64,000 nt of DNA from Mariniflexile sp044335535 (GCF_044335535.1 NZ_JBIQVZ010000010.1:1-64000), one strand, 5' to 3'; positions 34,109 to 42,864 are shown, counted from the stretch's first letter. The notes: a model not told the origin generated them from the letters alone. Translations and numbers: made by a program.

Positions 34109-35190
34109 TATTGTGTTGGTTTATAGATATGGGTGTTTTCGGTAATCCCATCGGTAATCTCTATATATTCCATGCTATGTAAACCTGTTTTAACTTTTAC
34201 AATACCTTTGTCTGTCTCCACTTTATCGCCTTCTATCAAATAATCTTTTGGGATGGTCAATACCTGTTCTTTTGTGGCTATAATGATGCTGGCTTCCCCA
34301 GAAAGTCCTGGATATAAAACCTCAGGCTGCTTATCAAATCCTGCTTCAACTTTAAAGGTTTGATTGCGCTCATCTTTTTTGGGATATATCTTTGAGACTT
34401 TTCCTTTAAAAACGTTACTATTATAGGCGTCTAAATGAATTAAAACGTCTTGATTTAGTTTAATGTTTACAATATCCACTTCATCTACTAACATTTCAAT
34501 AATAAAATTAGAAGCGCTACCAATAGCGGCAAGAGGTTCCATGGTATTTACTATTTCACCAGGTTCTTTGTAAAGTGCATATACTTTACCATCAATCTTA
34601 CTTTTTACCGTAAAATCCTTAGTACTTATCAATGCTGTTTGATACTTGTTTTCTGATTGTTTTACAGTGGTTTGTAATTCGTTTTTTGTTCTCTCATAAT
34701 TATTTTGAAGGGTTAGCAGATTGTTTTTTGAGAGTTCGTAATTCAGTTTTTTGGTGTCGTATTCTAATTTAGATCCAATCTTTTGTTCCCAAAGGTTTTT
34801 TTGTCTGAAATAGTTAATGGAATCGTTCTTGAATTTAAGATTAGCAGCATTTATTTGATCTAGAATACCGCTTAAAACAGCCGCTGTTCCATAGTAATTC
34901 TCTTTAGCTAATTCCAAAGCCAATTTGGCATTTTGTGCATTAAGTTTAGGGGTATTATTTATGATTTGTATAATAGCTTGATCTTTTAAAACGACATCAC
35001 CTTCTTCAACTAGATTAGCATCTAAAATACCAGAAACTATAGCATAAGCTTGGTATAAGCTATCAGGTTGAATGGTTACTGAAGAATATACCGACTCGGT
35101 TAAAGGTCTTTTTGTAGGAAGTATTCTGTCCTTTTTTTTAGAACAAGACGATATGATAAAAAAAATACTTAGGAATAGCATGCGGTTCAT
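34108..35190 (-). CDS. HlyD/MacA-type periplasmic adaptor lipoprotein
   Basis: 360 residues. Lipoprotein signal LFLSIFFIISSC, then a barrel-sandwich half (VSGILDANLVEEGDVVLKDQ), a long coiled hairpin (about 85-180), the second half-motif (VYALYKEPGEIVNTMEPLAA) and a beta-barrel domain (VEAGFDKQPEVLYPGLSGEA). It bridges the permease to an outer-membrane partner. No TolC-like channel is encoded in the window. Confidence 0.85.
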   Translation of the reverse strand: MNRMLFLSIFFIISSCSKKKDRILPTKRPLTESVYSSVTIQPDSLYQAYAIVSGILDANLVEEGDVVLKDQAIIQIINNTPKLNAQNAKLALELAKENYYGTAAVLSGILDQINAANLKFKNDSINYFRQKNLWEQKIGSKLEYDTKKLNYELSKNNLLTLQNNYERTKNELQTTVKQSENKYQTALISTKDFTVKSKIDGKVYALYKEPGEIVNTMEPLAAIGSASNFIIEMLVDEVDIVNIKLNQDVLIHLDAYNSNVFKGKVSKIYPKKDERNQTFKVEAGFDKQPEVLYPGLSGEASIIIATKEQVLTIPKDYLIEGDKVETDKGIVKVKTGLHSMEYIEITDGITENTHIYKPTQ

Positions 35191-35191
35191 A

Positions 35192-36277
35192 TCAACTAGA
35201 TAATTTGGCTTGTAATAAAATATATTCGTTTAGGTTTGTGGCATCAATAACACCAACAAGCTTTTCTTTTTTTAGAACGGGTATAAATGATTTTTTTTCA
35301 GAAAAAACAATATGATAAATGTCATTGAGATCATCAGTATTTTTGACGGTTTTAAAAGTTGTTTCCATAATATCTTTTACCAATATATTTTTATTGGAGT
35401 TTTCAATGATATTTTTATGGTATAAAATGCCTTTAATTTCATGGTCTTTAATAACGACAAAATTATTTTCGGTACCTGAAATGATTTTGTTTACAACCAA
35501 ATCTATAGAATCGTCTGGATTAAAAGTAGTCATGTTAATGATCATAGCTTCTTCAACACTATGTCCTTTAAGTAACTCCAGATGTTGAACTATTTGGTTT
35601 TCACCATAAGCACCTAAAAAAATAAAAAAGGCAATAATGATTAAAAATGGATTGAATAATAAACCTATAAATAAAAAAAGTATGGCTATAAATTGCCCTA
35701 TACTCGATGCGATCTGTGTTGCTTTAACACGATTCGTTTTCATAGCTAAAAGGGCTCTTAGGATGCGACCTCCATCCATAGGAAATGCTGGAATCAGGTT
35801 AAAAACTACCAAACCAATATTGACTAAATATAAATAAAATAAAAAACTTTGAAACGTATAATTGGTAAGTGATTCAAAGGTTTCTGTTAAATTTAAGTGC
35901 ATAAACATATCAACAGGAACAATAAAATAGAGAAAAATAGCAATAAAGACATTTACTAAAGGTCCAGCCAGCGTAACCAAAAGTTCTTGCTTTGGTGATT
36001 CTGGTAGGCGCTCTAAACTCGCCATGCCACCAATGGGGAGTAATGTTATTTTTCTAGTATTTATACCAAAGCGTTTGGCGGTTAAAGCATGTCCAAACTC
36101 ATGTAAAACTACACATGCAAAAACAGCCAATACCAGTGCCACATTAAATGAAATACTTTCGGTAGTACCGCCACGATTTAATTCGCTTAAAACTATCCAG
36201 GCAATTAAAAAAAAGAATGTCCAATGCACTATTATTTTAATACCTGAAATACTGCCTAGATGAAGATTTGCTTTCAT
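35192..36277 (-). CDS. Site-2 protease family (M50) with two CBS domains
   Basis: 361 residues. Zinc motif HEFGHALTAKRFG (about 59-71) in a membrane helix and the third ligand in FPMDGGRILRALLAMK. Five to six membrane helices, then two CBS domains (about 235-355; VEEAMIINMTTFNPDDSIDL, FVVIKDHEIKGILYHKNI, VGVIDATNLNEY). An intramembrane metalloprotease cleaving anchored regulators, with adenylate sensing through CBS. It lies 1 nt upstream of the adaptor gene in one operon. Confidence 0.9.
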   Translation of the reverse strand: MKANLHLGSISGIKIIVHWTFFFLIAWIVLSELNRGGTTESISFNVALVLAVFACVVLHEFGHALTAKRFGINTRKITLLPIGGMASLERLPESPKQELLVTLAGPLVNVFIAIFLYFIVPVDMFMHLNLTETFESLTNYTFQSFLFYLYLVNIGLVVFNLIPAFPMDGGRILRALLAMKTNRVKATQIASSIGQFIAILFLFIGLLFNPFLIIIAFFIFLGAYGENQIVQHLELLKGHSVEEAMIINMTTFNPDDSIDLVVNKIISGTENNFVVIKDHEIKGILYHKNIIENSNKNILVKDIMETTFKTVKNTDDLNDIYHIVFSEKKSFIPVLKKEKLVGVIDATNLNEYILLQAKLSS

Positions 36278-36290
36278 TGAAAATAGATTT

Positions 36291-36899
36291 TTAGTTGTTT
36301 ACTACTACTATTTTCCATTTCTTGTTTTCAGTGATAACAGCATACAAGTAATCAGATATTCTTTTTGATGTTATTTCTGGTGGTGGTGTTCTCAGAAATT
36401 TTTTGTCTAAAACGATATGGGTTCCTTGTGGGTTTAAATAATGTTCAATATTCCCATAAATATCTATAACAACTTCATAATATCTATAGTTGACGACATT
36501 TTTACCCAAGACATTATTGGTTCCTAGTTTTTCCTTAATAACATCTAATACAATGGCTTTATTGTTATTAAAGTTCAAAGCATTTAAAAATTTGGGGGCA
36601 ATTACTGTTTTACCTGTTTCATCAATGTATCCAAAGTATGTAATGCCATTTTTGTTTTCAGAAATTAGGCATCGGTTATTTTTAAAAACGGGGTATTTAT
36701 AACCATCGACTTCAGTTAGAACTAAATCATCTCGAAAATCTATAACAATAGCGCCTTTTTCATTTATAAATCCCCAAGAATCACCTTTTTTAACAGCTGC
36801 TATGTCATCTTTAAAAGGTGCTATAAAATCTAACTGCTCTGTTATTTGTGCATACGCAACAACAGGAATGATAAGAAGTATAATTAGTAATTTTTTCAT
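36291..36899 (-). CDS. Secreted WG-repeat protein
   Basis: 202 residues. Signal peptide KLLIILLIIPVVAYAQ. WG-type beta repeats are visible: KKGDSWGFINEKGAIVIDF and ISENKNGITYFGYIDETGKT, then VIAPKFLNAL. WG repeats form a ligand- or protein-binding beta structure; the role is unknown. First gene of the operon that continues with the M50 protease, adaptor and permease. Confidence 0.78.
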   Translation of the reverse strand: MKKLLIILLIIPVVAYAQITEQLDFIAPFKDDIAAVKKGDSWGFINEKGAIVIDFRDDLVLTEVDGYKYPVFKNNRCLISENKNGITYFGYIDETGKTVIAPKFLNALNFNNNKAIVLDVIKEKLGTNNVLGKNVVNYRYYEVVIDIYGNIEHYLNPQGTHIVLDKKFLRTPPPEITSKRISDYLYAVITENKKWKIVVVNN

Positions 36900-36922
36900 G
36901 ACTGAATATTTTATAATAAATC

Positions 36923-36965
36923 CTAAGTTAGCATTTGTACTTCTATTATAAAATGATATTGATCA
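36923..36965 (-). promoter_or_regulatory. FNR/FixK-type site plus -7 for 36899 operon
   Basis: TGATATTGATCA at 36954-36965; minus-strand TAACTTAG (36930-36923, one mismatch), 23-nt gap. Confidence 0.65.
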
Positions 36966-37257
36966 TGATAAATTACTTCCTTATTTAACGTGAGTTCGAT
37001 GTAATGAAATCTGATATCCAGGTATTTAAATAGTTGATAAATAAAAAACGATATCGTTACAAAATCCTTGATTCAGGTTGATAAACATCCCTATAATTTT
37101 TAATTGTTTAACCGTGTAATCGTTGAATCGTGTATCACAAACTTCATCGATACATCAAGCTCTAAACTTTTAACTTAACTCTGAACTCAAAACTTTGTCC
37201 TTCTAACATCTAACTTCGTTAAAATTTATATTGAACTCAGGTTATTTAAGAACGTTA
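36966..37257. other. Intergenic, nothing recognised
   Basis: About 290 nt between the WG-repeat promoter and the thioredoxin stop. It contains A/T-rich sequence with ATCGTTGAATCGTG and the near-repeated phrases AACTTTTAACTTAACTCTGA and AACTCAAAACTTTG. No gene or clear structure. Confidence 0.4.
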
Positions 37258-37557
37258 TTAACTATGACTATTTATGATATTGATGATGTCATTTTTCTGC
37301 AATACACCGGATTGTCTCCATAATTGTTTGCCGTTCTTAAACAAAAGGATGGTAGGAACACCCCTCACTTGGTATTGTGCAGCCAATGTCTGATTTTTAT
37401 CGACATCAATCTTAACAATTTTGACTTTATCACCAAGTTCTGTCTTCACGTCTTTTAAAATAGGTGACAACATTTTGCATGGACCACACCAATCGGCAAA
37501 AAAATCGACAAGGACTGGAATGTTAGAATCGATAATACTGCTAAAATTACTTTTCAT
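37258..37557 (-). CDS. trxA: Thioredoxin
   Basis: 99 residues. Redox site FADWCGPCKML (WCGPC at about 23-27), cis-Pro in VRGVPTILLF. A cytosolic protein disulphide reductant. Its start overlaps the end of the DUF302 gene by 11 nt, so the two are translationally coupled. It is third in the operon TerB-like, DUF302, Trx. Confidence 0.95.
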   Translation of the reverse strand: MKSNFSSIIDSNIPVLVDFFADWCGPCKMLSPILKDVKTELGDKVKIVKIDVDKNQTLAAQYQVRGVPTILLFKNGKQLWRQSGVLQKNDIINIINSHS

Positions 37558-37945
37558 CTTTTAGGTTTTTAATGACATTCTTTAGTTTGTCCGTAACTTC
37601 ATTGGCAATAGCTTTCAATGCTTGGTTTTTTATCGCTTGCATGGATTGAATGGGATTGACCACCGCCACCTCAATAGTTCCATTGCTGAGTTCTTGTACA
37701 ATGACATTACAAGGCAACATCGTACCAACTTTATTTTCTACTTGAAGTGCTTTGTAAGCGAACTGCGGATTGCAAGCACCAAGGATTTTATATCTATTAA
37801 AATCGACATCCAGCTTTTTCTTTAAAGTCTGTTGGAGGTCTATTTGTGTAAGCACACCAAAGCCCTCTTTTTGAAGTAATGCTGTTGTTTTGTCTACGAT
37901 GTTATCAAAATCACCTTTAATAACTGTACTAAAATAATAGCTCAT
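37547..37945 (-). CDS. DUF302 family protein
   Basis: 132 residues. DUF302 pattern: DNIVDKTTALLQKEGFGVLT, LGACNPQFAYKALQVENKVG, TMLPCNVIVQELSNG. The two Cys (CNP and PCN) are characteristic. The fold is TBP-like; the function is unknown, with reports linking the family to redox or haem. Coupling to thioredoxin suggests that the conserved Cys residues may be reduced by it (inference). Confidence 0.88.
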   Translation of the reverse strand: MSYYFSTVIKGDFDNIVDKTTALLQKEGFGVLTQIDLQQTLKKKLDVDFNRYKILGACNPQFAYKALQVENKVGTMLPCNVIVQELSNGTIEVAVVNPIQSMQAIKNQALKAIANEVTDKLKNVIKNLKDEK

Positions 37946-37947
37946 GG

Positions 37948-38364
37948 TTATTTTTTATTTAATTCGATATTTAGTTTAGCTAAAAGCATTAATTCCGATT
38001 TGTTTTTTCCAGAAAAACTTTCTGCAATAGCGTTTGCCGTTTTAAGAATCAATCGGTTTACATTTTTTGTAAAAAGGTGTTTCTGCTCTTTTTTATAGGC
38101 TATAAAATCATCATAACAGGCTTTAATATTAAGTTCGACATCCTGGGTTTGGGATAACCAATCAAAAACAATTTCTATCTGGTAGGCAGCATCCGTTCCA
38201 AATTTGTCTTCGATGTCATCAACATCCAGCCATTCTTTTTTAACAAGCTCCTTGAGTTTGTTTATTTCTGCTTCATGAACTTTGTTGTCAGCTGCAGCCA
38301 TGGCATAAAATAATTTACCCAAATTCTGATAAAATTTTAAGGTCATGTGCTTTTTAGATGTCAT
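37948..38364 (-). CDS. TerB-like helical protein
   Basis: 138 residues, all helical. YAMAAADNKVHEAEINKLKE resembles the TerB/DjlA repeat (A-x-ADGxIxxxExxxL) that can bind metal. First gene of the operon with DUF302 and thioredoxin (2-nt gap). It is probably cytosolic; a role in oxidative or metal stress is inferred from family and neighbours. Confidence 0.68.
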   Translation of the reverse strand: MTSKKHMTLKFYQNLGKLFYAMAAADNKVHEAEINKLKELVKKEWLDVDDIEDKFGTDAAYQIEIVFDWLSQTQDVELNIKACYDDFIAYKKEQKHLFTKNVNRLILKTANAIAESFSGKNKSELMLLAKLNIELNKK

Positions 38365-38384
38365 TTTAATGGTATTGCTTTATA

Positions 38385-38426
38385 CAAAATTAAAGAATAG
38401 CATATTTTTTTATATGATATATATCA
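38385..38426 (-). promoter_or_regulatory. FNR/FixK-type site plus -7 for TerB-like operon
   Basis: TGATATATATCA at 38415-38426; minus-strand TAATTTTG (38392-38385), here with a 22-nt gap, one less than the usual 23. Confidence 0.7.
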
Positions 38427-38526
38427 TGAACTCATTTTAAAGCTACTGTACTTTGCGATTCATTTTAACACAAAACCTTTCCAGAGCGTATAACATAGAA
38501 AGGGTTTGAACAAAAGGATTTTTGAC

Positions 38527-38688
38527 AGAGACTGTTTAAACTTTATTTTTGGAATGTTTTATAGGGTATTTTTTTGTCAGATGAAGGTATTTTGAGATTC
38601 ATAGCCATAGCTATGGGCCGAAAAATAGCTAAAGTATGACGGAAAAAGGCACATAAAAGAGCCAAAGGATAAAATTTAAACAGTCTCT
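38527..38688. repeat. Inverted-repeat element, family 2 (162 bp)
   Basis: Perfect terminal repeats AGAGACTGTTTAAA and TTTAAACAGTCTCT. The inside (AAAAATAGCTAAAGTATGAC, GGAAAAAGGCACA) is the reverse of the element at 32211-32428. It lies between the dodecin gene and the TerB-like operon, where its transcript could also act as a hairpin. Confidence 0.78.
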
Positions 38689-38699
38689 TAGATAGTCTC

Positions 38700-38903
38700 T
38701 TAATCTTGTACGCTAAATGTTACCTTGGCATTGACCCTATATTCGGTAATTTGATTTTCTTTTACACAAACCTGCATGTCCTTAACATAAACAGATTTAA
38801 TTCCTTTGACGCTTTTTGAGGCTTCAGCAACAATGTTTTTGATAGCATCTTCAAAATTGATTTGTGAATTGCCTAAAATTTCAATGACTTTTAATACTCC
38901 CAT
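38700..38903 (-). CDS. Dodecin flavin-binding protein
   Basis: 67 residues, the normal dodecin length: MGVLKVIEILGNSQINFEDA, then IVAEASKSVKGIKSVYVKDM and YRVNAKVTFSVQD. Dodecins form 12-mers that sequester FMN/FAD or CoA, buffering reactive flavins. A perfect regulon promoter lies upstream. Confidence 0.93.
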   Translation of the reverse strand: MGVLKVIEILGNSQINFEDAIKNIVAEASKSVKGIKSVYVKDMQVCVKENQITEYRVNAKVTFSVQD

Positions 38904-38931
38904 GATTTTATAATTTATAAATTAATACATC

Positions 38932-38974
38932 TAAAATTAGTAAATGAACGTCACGTTTATAATGATATATATCA
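38932..38974 (-). promoter_or_regulatory. FNR/FixK-type site plus -7 for dodecin
   Basis: TGATATATATCA at 38963-38974; minus-strand TAATTTTA (38939-38932), 23-nt gap. Confidence 0.8.
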
Positions 38975-39051
38975 TGACGCTTATTTCCTGTTAATTTGTT
39001 ATTATTATTGAAATAATACCATGATAATTAGTACAATAAGTTTTATCTTTA

Positions 39052-39228
39052 TGAACTCATCTTGATTTTTTGTGTTTAACCGAAAATGAGATAAAATTTG
39101 AACAGATGGGGCACTTTTTGAAAGGCATAGCAGACTAAGCATAAAAAAAGAAACGAAATATGGACGGATTTTAGTCATTCCTGCCGGCAGGCAGGTTTTA
39201 GGAAATAGAAAAAGTCAAGATGAGTTCT
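39052..39228. repeat. Inverted-repeat element, family 1 (~177 bp)
   Basis: Termini TGAACTCATCTTGATTTTTT and AAAAAGTCAAGATGAGTTCT. The interior shares AACCGAAAATGAGATAAAAT and CCTGCCGGCAGGCAGG with 32475-32656. It sits between a candidate -7 (TATCTTTA, 39044-39051) and the kinase start at 39255. Confidence 0.78.
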
Positions 39229-39254
39229 ATAACTCTTTTTAATCTGAAAAACAA

Positions 39255-40757
39255 ATGTTTAACGATGATAAGGATATTTTTAAAATTTTATCTGATGCGG
39301 TTTCAGAGGGTATTGTTATTGTAGATGCAAATCGGAACATTGTTTCCACAAATATTTCTGCCGATACTATGTTTGGCTATAACAAACATGAATTAAAAGG
39401 AAAAGGATTAAATACATTAATCCCAAAAAATTACCACTCCAAACATAATACTTATTTCGAGGGTTTTTATAAAAATAGTGAGAAACGTAAAATGGGTGAT
39501 GGTCATGATTTATTCGGATTGCATAAAAATGGTCATCAATTTCCTGTTGAGGTCGGTTTGAATCCTTTTACAATTTTCGATAAAACCTATATAATGGTTC
39601 TTATCATTGACATTACAGAGCGCAAACAAGTCGAACAAGAACGCAATTACCTATCTAAAATATTCGACGATTCACTAAACGAAATTTATGTCTTTGATTC
39701 GATTTCGCTAAAATTCATCAATGCCAACTATGGCGCACAAAAAAACCTGGGCTATTCGTTGGGTGAATTAAAAGAAATGACTCTCATGGATATTAAACCT
39801 GAATTTAATGAGAAAAAAATAAGAAAACTAACAGAGCCTTTAGTCAAAAAAAGTAAAGACAAAATTGAATTTGAGGCGATCCATAAACGCAAAGATGGAA
39901 CCACATATCCTGTGTATGTGAATTTGGAATTATCAATTTTAGGAGAGAAAGAAGTCTTTGTGGCTATTACTCTAGATATAACAGAGCAAAGAAACTACAC
40001 CCAAAAATTAGAAAAAACGGTTAAGTTAAGGACAAAGCAACTTAAAGCCTCACTCAAGCAAGAAAAAAATATTAACGAATTGAAAACCAAATTTTTATCT
40101 CTTGTTTCCCACGAATTTAAAACACCATTGAGCACTATATTAACCTCTTGCATCCTTTTAAGTAAATATTCATTTCAAGAGCATCAAGACAAAAGGGAAA
40201 AACATATTAAAATGATTACAGATAAAGTGAATTATCTAAATAATATACTGGACGAATTTTTGTCTATTGAAAAATTGGAAGCCGGAAGAATAAATTACAA
40301 GTTTACGCCCTTTAGATTGAGTAAATTAATTGATGAAGTTGTTTACAATGCCAACATGTTGCTAAAGGAAGGGCAACAAATTAAATATCCTGAAAAAATA
40401 GAAGATATATCCTTGGTACAAGATGAAAAGGCTTTAGGGTTGGCCCTGTCCAATCTAGTGCATAATGCTATCAAATATTCGTCAGAGAACACGGTTGTTC
40501 ATTTAAATATCAAGCAAGATGAATCCAAGACAACTTTTGAAGTTATAGATTCTGGTATTGGAATTCCAAAGAAAGACCAAAAGAATATATTCCATCGTTA
40601 CTTTAGGGCAGAAAATGTTTTAATAATCCAAGGAACGGGAATTGGTCTTAATATCGCAAAGTCCCATATAGAGAATTTAGGTGGCACAATAACCTTTAAA
40701 AGTAAGGAAAATAAAGGATCAACGTTTATTTTAACCATACCAAATAATGCCTCATGA
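39255..40757 (+). CDS. PAS-PAS sensor histidine kinase, FixL-like first PAS
   Basis: 500 residues, no membrane helix, so cytosolic. PAS1 at about 10-125 has the FixL-subfamily layout LIPKNYHSKHNTYFEGFY, placing His64 where FixL has its haem ligand. The distal Arg that contacts O2 in FixL (GxGR) is His84 (GDGH). PAS2 is at about 133-245. The kinase core has phosphoacceptor His286 (SLVSHEFKTPLS), N-box LSNLVHNAIKYSS, and ATP motifs DSGIGIP and GTGIGLNIAKSH. It overlaps the next gene by 4 nt, making the receiver-CRP protein its partner. Haem binding is inference: many non-haem PAS domains share this motif. Confidence 0.9.
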   Translation: MFNDDKDIFKILSDAVSEGIVIVDANRNIVSTNISADTMFGYNKHELKGKGLNTLIPKNYHSKHNTYFEGFYKNSEKRKMGDGHDLFGLHKNGHQFPVEVGLNPFTIFDKTYIMVLIIDITERKQVEQERNYLSKIFDDSLNEIYVFDSISLKFINANYGAQKNLGYSLGELKEMTLMDIKPEFNEKKIRKLTEPLVKKSKDKIEFEAIHKRKDGTTYPVYVNLELSILGEKEVFVAITLDITEQRNYTQKLEKTVKLRTKQLKASLKQEKNINELKTKFLSLVSHEFKTPLSTILTSCILLSKYSFQEHQDKREKHIKMITDKVNYLNNILDEFLSIEKLEAGRINYKFTPFRLSKLIDEVVYNANMLLKEGQQIKYPEKIEDISLVQDEKALGLALSNLVHNAIKYSSENTVVHLNIKQDESKTTFEVIDSGIGIPKKDQKNIFHRYFRAENVLIIQGTGIGLNIAKSHIENLGGTITFKSKENKGSTFILTIPNNAS

Positions 40758-41800
40758 CAACGAAAGTATTATTAATAGAAGATGATGTCTCATTAAGGCT
40801 AAACACTGCAGAAATACTGGAGTTATCAGGTTATGAAGTCATTATGGCTTCCAATGGTAAAGTAGGTGTTGAAAAAGCCATCCAACAGCATCCAGATATT
40901 GTTGTTTGCGATATTATGATGCCAGAATTGGATGGTTATGGGGTTTTGGAGTTGCTTTCAAAAAATGAAAATACCAAGTTTATACCATTCATTTTTTTGT
41001 CTGCAAAAACGGATCGAAAGGATGTACGTTTGGGAATGAATCTTGGGGCAGATGATTATATCACCAAACCATTTAATGAAGAAGATCTTATAATGGCCAT
41101 TGAAAGTCGTTTGGCAAAGGGTGCTATTTTAAAGGAGAATAAAGATATTCTGGAAAAAGTTGATAAGAATGATGAAATCAGAACGCTCAACGATCTTAAA
41201 AATTTTTTTGATGATAATGGGGAGGCATTTGAGTTTCAGGCAGGTGAAGCCATTTATAGAGAAGGACAAAATTCCAATCATATCTTTTTGGTTATTAAGG
41301 GTGTTGTAAAATGCCATAAATTAGATGAACAAGGTAAAGAGCTTATAACTGCCTTATATAAAGCAGACGATTTGTTTGGATATACATCATTTATTCAAAA
41401 TATTCCCTATCAGGAAGCTGCAACGGCTGTCAAGAATACAGAGTTGGTTGGTATTTCAAAAGACCAACTCAAAAACATTCTCGATAATAACCATAAGGTC
41501 ACTTTGGAGCTTATTCAGCTACTTACTAACGACCTTATAGACGTCAAAGACCAATTGTTGCAAATGGCTTACAGTTCTGTAAATAGGAAAACCGCAACAG
41601 CTATTTTGAAGTTTGCAGAAAAAATGAACAGAAAACCAGAAGATCCCATTAAAATTTCTCGAAGTGATTTGGCAAGCGTTGCTGGCATTGCAACCGAAAC
41701 GTTTATTAGGGCCATGACTAATTTTAAAAAAGCGGGACTTATTGAAATTGAAGGAAGAAATATTAAAATTTTGAACCTTCAAAAACTTCAGGATATTTAA
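40754..41800 (+). CDS. Response regulator fused to CRP/FNR transcription factor
   Basis: 348 residues. Receiver at 1-120 with acidic pocket EDD (9-11), phosphoacceptor Asp53 (VVCDIMMPELDG) and Lys105 (YITKPF). A linker, then a cyclic-nucleotide-like sensor domain (about 145-265; FEFQAGEAIYREGQNSNHIF, LVIKGVV). A CRP-type winged HTH follows (about 275-345), with recognition helix ATETFIRAMTNFKKAGLI carrying Glu315 and Arg319, as FNR/CRP use for TGA half-sites. No FNR-type Cys cluster, so oxygen is presumably read by the kinase. It combines the roles of FixJ and FixK in one polypeptide and is the natural candidate to bind the TGAT-N4-ATCA sites of this window. Confidence 0.92.
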   Translation: MTTKVLLIEDDVSLRLNTAEILELSGYEVIMASNGKVGVEKAIQQHPDIVVCDIMMPELDGYGVLELLSKNENTKFIPFIFLSAKTDRKDVRLGMNLGADDYITKPFNEEDLIMAIESRLAKGAILKENKDILEKVDKNDEIRTLNDLKNFFDDNGEAFEFQAGEAIYREGQNSNHIFLVIKGVVKCHKLDEQGKELITALYKADDLFGYTSFIQNIPYQEAATAVKNTELVGISKDQLKNILDNNHKVTLELIQLLTNDLIDVKDQLLQMAYSSVNRKTATAILKFAEKMNRKPEDPIKISRSDLASVAGIATETFIRAMTNFKKAGLIEIEGRNIKILNLQKLQDI

Positions 41801-41826
41801 TAACCATCAGTCATTGTTCCTAAACA

Positions 41827-41869
41827 TGATGGAAATCATTTTAGGACGCTACCCAACCCTATATATTTG
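41827..41869 (+). promoter_or_regulatory. FNR/FixK-type site plus -7 for 42006
   Basis: TGATGGAAATCA at 41827-41838, 23-nt gap, TATATTTG at 41862-41869. Confidence 0.77.
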
Positions 41870-41914
41870 TTAAGCACCTACTAAGCAATTAGGTACTGAT
41901 GTAATATAAATGAT

Positions 41915-42005
41915 ATGAAACACCCATGAGAATAGCATTCACAGATACGAGGATGATTATTAAGGGCGTTCCATCTGGCAATTAAAAAGCAATAAAAATA
42001 AACAG
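41915..42005 (+). promoter_or_regulatory. Conserved 5' leader with 19-codon ORF (copy 2)
   Basis: ATG 41926 to TAA 41983-41985 reads MRIAFTDTRMIIKGVPSGN. A four-codon ORF starting at 41915 (ATGAAACACCCATGA) ends on the leader's start codon. The leader stop is 20 nt before the Usp start, the same as in copy 1. Confidence 0.72.
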
Positions 42006-42848
42006 ATGAAAACCATTTTACTGCCCACGGACTTTTCTGAAAACTCATGGAATGCCATTAAATATGCACTTAAATTTTTTGAGGGTTCAACCTGCACTTT
42101 TTATTTATTGCATGTCAATACATTGAGTTATGCAATAACAGAAGATTCATATTATATGGATACCGAAGATTTAATTGAAAAGACCTTTATAAAGCCATCT
42201 AAATTACAATTAAGAAAAATTTTGAAGCGGATATCCCAAGAATTTCCTGTTAATAAAAACCACCATTTTTTTATACTTACAGATTATGGGTTTTTTATAG
42301 ACTCCATTCGTAAGCATGTGGATGAAAAGAAAATCGACATGATTATAATGGGAACCAAAGGAGCTACCGGTCTAAAGAAATTAATTGTTGGAAGCAATGC
42401 CGCAGATGTTATAAAAAAAGTAAAGTGCACGACTTTGATAGTGCCAGAAAATGCGACGTTTACTAACCTGAACGAAATAGCCTTTCCCACAGATTATTTT
42501 TTAACCTATGGCGTTAATCTCCTAAAACCTATTTATGAAATCATAGAGATGCATCATCCAAGCCTAAGAGTAGTGCATATTGGTCATAAACATGAAAAAT
42601 TTAATTTAAGTCAGCAAGATAACAAGGATTTAATCCAGGACTATTTCAGTAATTTTGAAGTGCGTTTTTATAATCTTACCAATGAAAGTGTTGAAGATGC
42701 TATCGAATGTTTTGTACAAAGCAGGGATATTAATATGATTGCCATGGTGGCAAAAAATTTAAATTACTTTCAACAAATTTTATTCCATTCCAAAGTTGAA
42801 GAGATAAGTTACCATACCAATATTCCATTTTTAGTAATTCATGAATAG
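42006..42848 (+). CDS. Universal stress protein, tandem-domain
   Basis: 280 residues, two UspA domains (about 1-145, 150-280). The first starts MKTILLPTDFSENSWNAIKY and holds the ATP loop MGTKGATGLKKLIVGSNAAD (G-x2-G-x9-G-S/T type). The second lacks the loop. Cytosolic, likely nucleotide-binding; such proteins support survival in stasis, hypoxia and membrane stress. Expressed from a perfect regulon promoter with the 19-codon leader, directly after the two-component genes. Confidence 0.92.
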   Translation: MKTILLPTDFSENSWNAIKYALKFFEGSTCTFYLLHVNTLSYAITEDSYYMDTEDLIEKTFIKPSKLQLRKILKRISQEFPVNKNHHFFILTDYGFFIDSIRKHVDEKKIDMIIMGTKGATGLKKLIVGSNAADVIKKVKCTTLIVPENATFTNLNEIAFPTDYFLTYGVNLLKPIYEIIEMHHPSLRVVHIGHKHEKFNLSQQDNKDLIQDYFSNFEVRFYNLTNESVEDAIECFVQSRDINMIAMVAKNLNYFQQILFHSKVEEISYHTNIPFLVIHE

Positions 42849-42864
42849 TTTATACCATTTAAGC

